From Streptomyces sp. TRM68367 (GTDB lineage Bacteria > Actinomycetota > Actinomycetes > Streptomycetales > Streptomycetaceae), in contig NZ_JACTVI010000024.1 in assembly GCF_014495685.1 (NCBI RefSeq), positions 1 to 64,000 on the forward strand: a DNA stretch of 64,000 nt. The letters are read 5' to 3'. The stretch's first letter is position 1. Each line of letters opens with the position of its first letter. Positions 60,964 through 64,000 of the stretch are shown in pieces. The translations under genes and the position numbers were made by a program. The notes below the pieces were generated by a model. It was not told the origin of the DNA, ran no database searches, and saw only the letters and a list, made by a program, of their open reading frames with translations.

Positions 60964-61571
60964 CCGCATCGTTCACCAGGGGTCCGACCGACCCGACCGT
61001 ACAGCCGGTGCCCGCCTCCGTCGTCGAGAAGGTGGACGCAGCCGACACCACGCTGCAGAACCCGAAACGGGCCGTGATCTCCCTCGGCTCCAACCTCGGC
61101 AACCGCCTGGAGACCCTCCAGGGCGCCATCGACGCCCTCGAGGACACCCCCGGCGTCCGCATCAAGGCGGTCTCCCCGGTGTACGAGACGGCAGCCTGGG
61201 GCGTCGAGCCCGGCACCCAGCCGCCGTACTTCAACGCGGTCGTGGTCCTGAAGACGACGCTCCCCCCGTCCTCCCTGCTGGAGCGGGCGCACGCGGTCGA
61301 GGAGGCCTTCCACCGCGTCCGGGACGAGCGCTGGGGCCCGCGCACCCTCGACGTCGACATCGTCGCCTACGCCGATGTCGTCTCCGACGACCCGCAGCTC
61401 ACCCTCCCCCACCCGCGCGCCCACGAGCGCGCCTTCGTCCTCGCCCCCTGGCACGACGTGGAACCCAAGGCTCAGCTCCCCGGCCGCGGCCAGGTCGCCG
61501 ATCTGCTGGCTGGCGTCACCCGGGAGGATGTCGCACCGCGCAAGGACCTGGAACTCCGACTGCCCGAGTAG
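60960..61571 (+). CDS. folK: Hydroxymethyl-dihydropterin pyrophosphokinase
   Basis: FolK transfers pyrophosphate from ATP to hydroxymethyl-dihydropterin, making the FolP substrate. The 203-residue protein has the HPPK pattern: AVISLGSNLGNRLETLQ, VSPVYETAAWG, PYFNAVVVLKT, and RWGPRTLDVDIVAYAD with catalytic Asp pair and Arg. An N-terminal tail of about 35 residues (from ATG 60960) is longer than in E. coli FolK. The coupled order folP-NTF2-folB-folK matches a conserved Streptomyces cluster. Confidence 0.95.
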   Translation: MTASFTRGPTDPTVQPVPASVVEKVDAADTTLQNPKRAVISLGSNLGNRLETLQGAIDALEDTPGVRIKAVSPVYETAAWGVEPGTQPPYFNAVVVLKTTLPPSSLLERAHAVEEAFHRVRDERWGPRTLDVDIVAYADVVSDDPQLTLPHPRAHERAFVLAPWHDVEPKAQLPGRGQVADLLAGVTREDVAPRKDLELRLPE

Positions 61572-61636
61572 CCGTTAAGGTCAAGACGACCATTCAGGCC
61601 GGGCACCGGGCACCGGGGGAAACGCGAAGGGGCATC

Positions 61637-62125
61637 GTGAGAGAGCTGCGCATCAGGCTGCTGGTCGGCGTCTTCGTCGTCGCCGGAGTGCTGTCCTGGG
61701 CGGGCGCCCGCCTCTGGAACTCGATCGGGACCCTCCCGAGCGTCCCCCTGGCCGCCCCCATCGTCCTGGCCCTGATCGCCGTCATCCTGCTCGCCACGGC
61801 GCTGTCGATCCGCGCCCGCCTCAAGGCGCAGCGCGAGCGCCAGCCCGGCGCCAAGGGCGTCGACCCCCTGATGGCGGCCCGCGCGGTCGTCTTCGGCCAT
61901 GCCAGCGCCCTGGTAGCCGCCCTCGTCGCCGGCATGTACGGCGGCACGGGCGTCTTCCTGCTGGAATCCCTCGACATCCCCGCCCGCCGCGACCAGGCCA
62001 TCTACGCCGGCTTCTCGGTCCTGGCCGGCATCGCGGTCATGGCGGCAGCCATCTTCCTGGAACGCGTCTGCAAACTCCCCGAGGACGACGAACACAACGG
62101 CGCGGGCGCGGCACCGGCGGCCTGA
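61637..62125 (+). CDS. DUF3180 membrane protein
   Basis: The 162-residue protein starts at GTG 61637. Four membrane segments are visible: LLVGVFVVAGVLSWAGARLW, AAPIVLALIAVILLATALSI, VVFGHASALVAALVAGMYGG and AIYAGFSVLAGIAVMAAAIF. This is the DUF3180 family, commonly just downstream of folK in actinobacteria. Function unknown. It converges on folE, 15 bases apart. Confidence 0.9.
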   Translation: MRELRIRLLVGVFVVAGVLSWAGARLWNSIGTLPSVPLAAPIVLALIAVILLATALSIRARLKAQRERQPGAKGVDPLMAARAVVFGHASALVAALVAGMYGGTGVFLLESLDIPARRDQAIYAGFSVLAGIAVMAAAIFLERVCKLPEDDEHNGAGAAPAA

Positions 62126-62139
62126 CCCTGGAGGAAGCC

Positions 62140-62745
62140 TCAGCGGGCCATGATGAGGCTCATCGCCTCGTTACGGGTCGCCGCGTCCCGCAGCTGCCCG
62201 CGCACCGCCGAGGTGAGGGTCTTCGCGCCGGGCTTGCGGATCCCGCGCATCGACATGCACATGTGCTCGCACTCCACGACCACGATCACCCCGCGCGGCT
62301 CCAGGATCTCCATCAGCGAGTCCGCGATCTGCGTGGTGAGTCGTTCCTGCACCTGCGGGCGGCGGGCGTAGACGTCCACGAGCCGCGCCAGCTTGGACAG
62401 GCCGGTTATCTTTCCGCTGGTGGAGGGGATGTACCCGACGTGAGCCACACCCCTGAACGGGACCAGATGATGCTCACATGTTGAGTACACCTCGATGTCC
62501 TTCACGAGCACCATCTCGTCGTGCCCGATGTCGAACGTCGTCATCAGGACGTCCTCGGGCTTCTGCCACAGCCCCGCGAATATCTCCTTGTAGGCCCGCG
62601 CCACCCGCGCCGGCGTCTCCCGGAGCCCCTCGCGGTCCGGGTCCTCGCCGACCGCGATCAGCAGTTCGCGTACGGCGTTCTCGGCCCGCTTCTCGTCGAA
62701 CTCGCCGATCGGGCCCTCGCCGTCCAGCGTCACGGGGTCGGTCAT
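62140..62745 (-). CDS. folE: GTP cyclohydrolase I
   Basis: FolE opens GTP to dihydroneopterin triphosphate, the first folate step. The 201-residue protein has GLRETPARVARAYKEIF, MVLVKDIEVYSTCEHHLVPF (Zn ligands C and H), HVGYIPSTSGKITGLSKLAR, and VVVECEHMCMSMRGIRKPG (third Zn ligand region). ATG 62745 is preceded by AGGAACGAGGC; the frame extends to 62796 without support. It is convergent with DUF3180 and separated from ftsH by a terminator. Confidence 0.96.
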   Translation of the reverse strand: MTDPVTLDGEGPIGEFDEKRAENAVRELLIAVGEDPDREGLRETPARVARAYKEIFAGLWQKPEDVLMTTFDIGHDEMVLVKDIEVYSTCEHHLVPFRGVAHVGYIPSTSGKITGLSKLARLVDVYARRPQVQERLTTQIADSLMEILEPRGVIVVVECEHMCMSMRGIRKPGAKTLTSAVRGQLRDAATRNEAMSLIMAR

Positions 62746-62797
62746 GTGGTGCCTCGTTCCTGTGTCTACCCGGGGGCGGCAGGTGCAGATGGCCAAA

Positions 62798-62837
62798 ATG
62801 CCGCGCCCCCCAGCCTAGAACCAGGGGGGCGCGGCAT
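62798..62837 (-). terminator. Terminator between ftsH and folE
   Basis: ATGCCGCGCCCCCC and GGGGGGCGCGGCAT form a perfect 14-base stem; on the minus strand TTTTGG follows. It should stop ftsH transcripts, so folE has its own promoter. Confidence 0.8.
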
Positions 62838-62876
62838 CCATTCCGGGCCTGGTGGGACCTGCCGGAGAGCCGTGGG

Positions 62877-64000
62877 TCAGCTCTCCGGGCGGTCCTCCGG
62901 GGCTCGCTCGGGGGCCTGGGCGGGCTCCGCCGCGGTGCTCTTCGCGGTGGTGATCGCCGGGGTCGAGCCGTTCGCGCCGTTCGTCAGCGCCAGTTCCTTC
63001 GGGGAGAGGACCGGCGGGCGGGTGGACGGCGTACGGCGGGAGGAACCGGTCCAGGCGGGCCGCGGCGGGCGCTTGACGATCGGGGCGAAGATCTCGGCGA
63101 TCTCCTCCTTGCCCAGCGTCTCCTTCTCGAGGAGGGCCAGGACGAGGTTGTCGAGCACGTCGCGGTTCTCGACCAGGATCTCCCACGCCTCGTTGTGCGC
63201 GGTCTCGATGAGCTTCTTGACCTCTTCGTCGACCAGCGCGGCGACCTCTTCCGAGTAGTCGCGCTGGTGAGACATCTCACGTCCGAGGAACGGCTCGGTG
63301 TTGTCTCCGCCGAACTTGATCGCACCGAGGCGCTCGGTCATGCCGTACTGCGTGACCATCGCGCGGGCCACGCCGGTGGCCTTCTCGATGTCGTTGGCGG
63401 CACCCGTCGTCGGATCGTGGAAGACGAGCTCCTCGGCCGCGCGGCCGCCCAGCATGTAGGCCAGCTGGTCCAGCATCTCGTTGCGGGTCGTGGAGTACTT
63501 GTCCTCGTCCGGCAGCACCATCGTGTAGCCGAGCGCCCGGCCTCTCGACAGGATCGTGATCTTGTGGACCGGATCGGAGTTCGGTGAGGCCGCCGCGACC
63601 AGGGCGTGCCCGCCCTCGTGGTACGCGGTGATCTTCTTCTCCTTGTCCGACATGATCCGGGTCCGCTTCTGCGGGCCCGCGACCACACGGTCGATGGCCT
63701 CGTCCAGCATCTGGTTGTCGACCAGCTTCTTGTCGCTGCGGGCCGTGAGCAGCGCGGCCTCGTTCAGCACGTTGGCCAGATCGGCACCGGTCATGCCGGG
63801 CGTGCGGCGGGCGACCGCCGACAGGTCGACGTCCGGAGCGACCGGCTTGCCCTTCTGATGGACCTTGAGGATCTCCAGACGGCCCTGCATGTCCGGGCGG
63901 TCGACCGCGATCTGGCGGTCGAAGCGGCCGGGGCGCAGCAGCGCCGGGTCGAGGATGTCGGGCCGGTTCGTCGCGGCGATGAGAATCACACCGCCCTTGA
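62877..64000 (-). CDS. ftsH: FtsH, membrane AAA+ zinc metalloprotease (partial: 3' part)
   Basis: Only the C-terminal 374 residues are in the window; the 5' part continues beyond 64000. FtsH degrades membrane and soluble proteins. It shows the AAA second region of homology (ATNRPDILDPALLRPGRFDR with arginine fingers), the C-domain AYHEGGHALV (HEXXH zinc site), AAEELVFHDPTTGAANDIE (third zinc ligand Asp) and a Pro/Ala/Glu-rich tail. The terminator at 62798-62837 ends the transcript. Confidence 0.95.
   Translation of the reverse strand, partial: KGGVILIAATNRPDILDPALLRPGRFDRQIAVDRPDMQGRLEILKVHQKGKPVAPDVDLSAVARRTPGMTGADLANVLNEAALLTARSDKKLVDNQMLDEAIDRVVAGPQKRTRIMSDKEKKITAYHEGGHALVAAASPNSDPVHKITILSRGRALGYTMVLPDEDKYSTTRNEMLDQLAYMLGGRAAEELVFHDPTTGAANDIEKATGVARAMVTQYGMTERLGAIKFGGDNTEPFLGREMSHQRDYSEEVAALVDEEVKKLIETAHNEAWEILVENRDVLDNLVLALLEKETLGKEEIAEIFAPIVKRPPRPAWTGSSRRTPSTRPPVLSPKELALTNGANGSTPAITTAKSTAAEPAQAPERAPEDRPES

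Overview
This window is chromosomal DNA of a Streptomyces. It has very high G+C with strong third-position GC bias, many GTG starts, short GTGA/ATGA overlaps between cotranscribed genes, and Streptomyces hallmark genes (sigE-cseABC, lsr2, disA, clpC, an indolmycin-type second trpS). From memory, the gene order follows the conserved core region of S. coelicolor from about SCO3334 (trpS) to SCO3404 (ftsH). It is therefore mostly core chromosome with small accessory or decayed patches.

Layout. 1-5.1 kb: a trp attenuator and auxiliary trpS, a deletion-fused pair of gene remnants, proC, an ABC exporter pair and a STAS-domain remnant. 5-17.5 kb: a methyltransferase, a membrane protein, an SH3 protein, a MITE-like element, a PQQ-repeat Ser/Thr kinase, ilvD, a TetR/sugar isomerase pair, a Ppx/GppA phosphatase, a Cys-rich protein and a very unusual sigma-like/zinc anti-sigma/BACON membrane protein. 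17.5-23.4 kb: DNA repair and c-di-AMP (radA, disA, mutY) with a broken PAP2 phosphatase. 23.4-30 kb: the envelope-stress operon sigE-cseA-cseB-cseC, an MFS exporter with a divergent TetR, and an M23 peptidase. 30.4-31.8 kb: a NACHT ATPase gene broken by frameshifts. 31.9-39.2 kb: an acid phosphatase, clpC, a primase/polymerase-like protein, lsr2, an acetyltransferase, a BlaI-type repressor and hypotheticals. 39.7-45.2 kb: a tightly coupled CoA/NAD cofactor operon (DUF2520-panC-nadB-nadC-coaX, minus strand). 45.4-49.6 kb: a PLP lyase, a TmrB-like ATPase and a two-component system. 49.8-53.9 kb: a MidA-family methyltransferase overlapping tail-to-tail an orphan NuoD homologue, then two PH-domain membrane proteins. 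54.2-64 kb: a coiled-coil membrane protein, an esterase and aminoacyl-phosphatidylglycerol synthase pair, the folate genes (folP, folB, folK, folE) and the 3' part of ftsH.

Working together. The envelope theme recurs: sigE-cseABC sits 30 kb from an mprF-type gene whose upstream region carries a textbook sigma-E promoter. Folate synthesis genes lie in one direction with folE convergent. The CoA/NAD operon links pantothenate, quinolinate and pantothenate-kinase steps. The most unusual items are the MidA-NuoD2 pair, the sigma/anti-sigma/BACON fusion, the fully readable four-segment trp attenuator, and twin TetR operators. Several remnants (AraC/isochorismatase, STAS, PAP2, NACHT, polyprenyl-synthetase-like tail) show active local gene loss. 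No tRNA, rRNA, CRISPR array or intact insertion sequence was seen.
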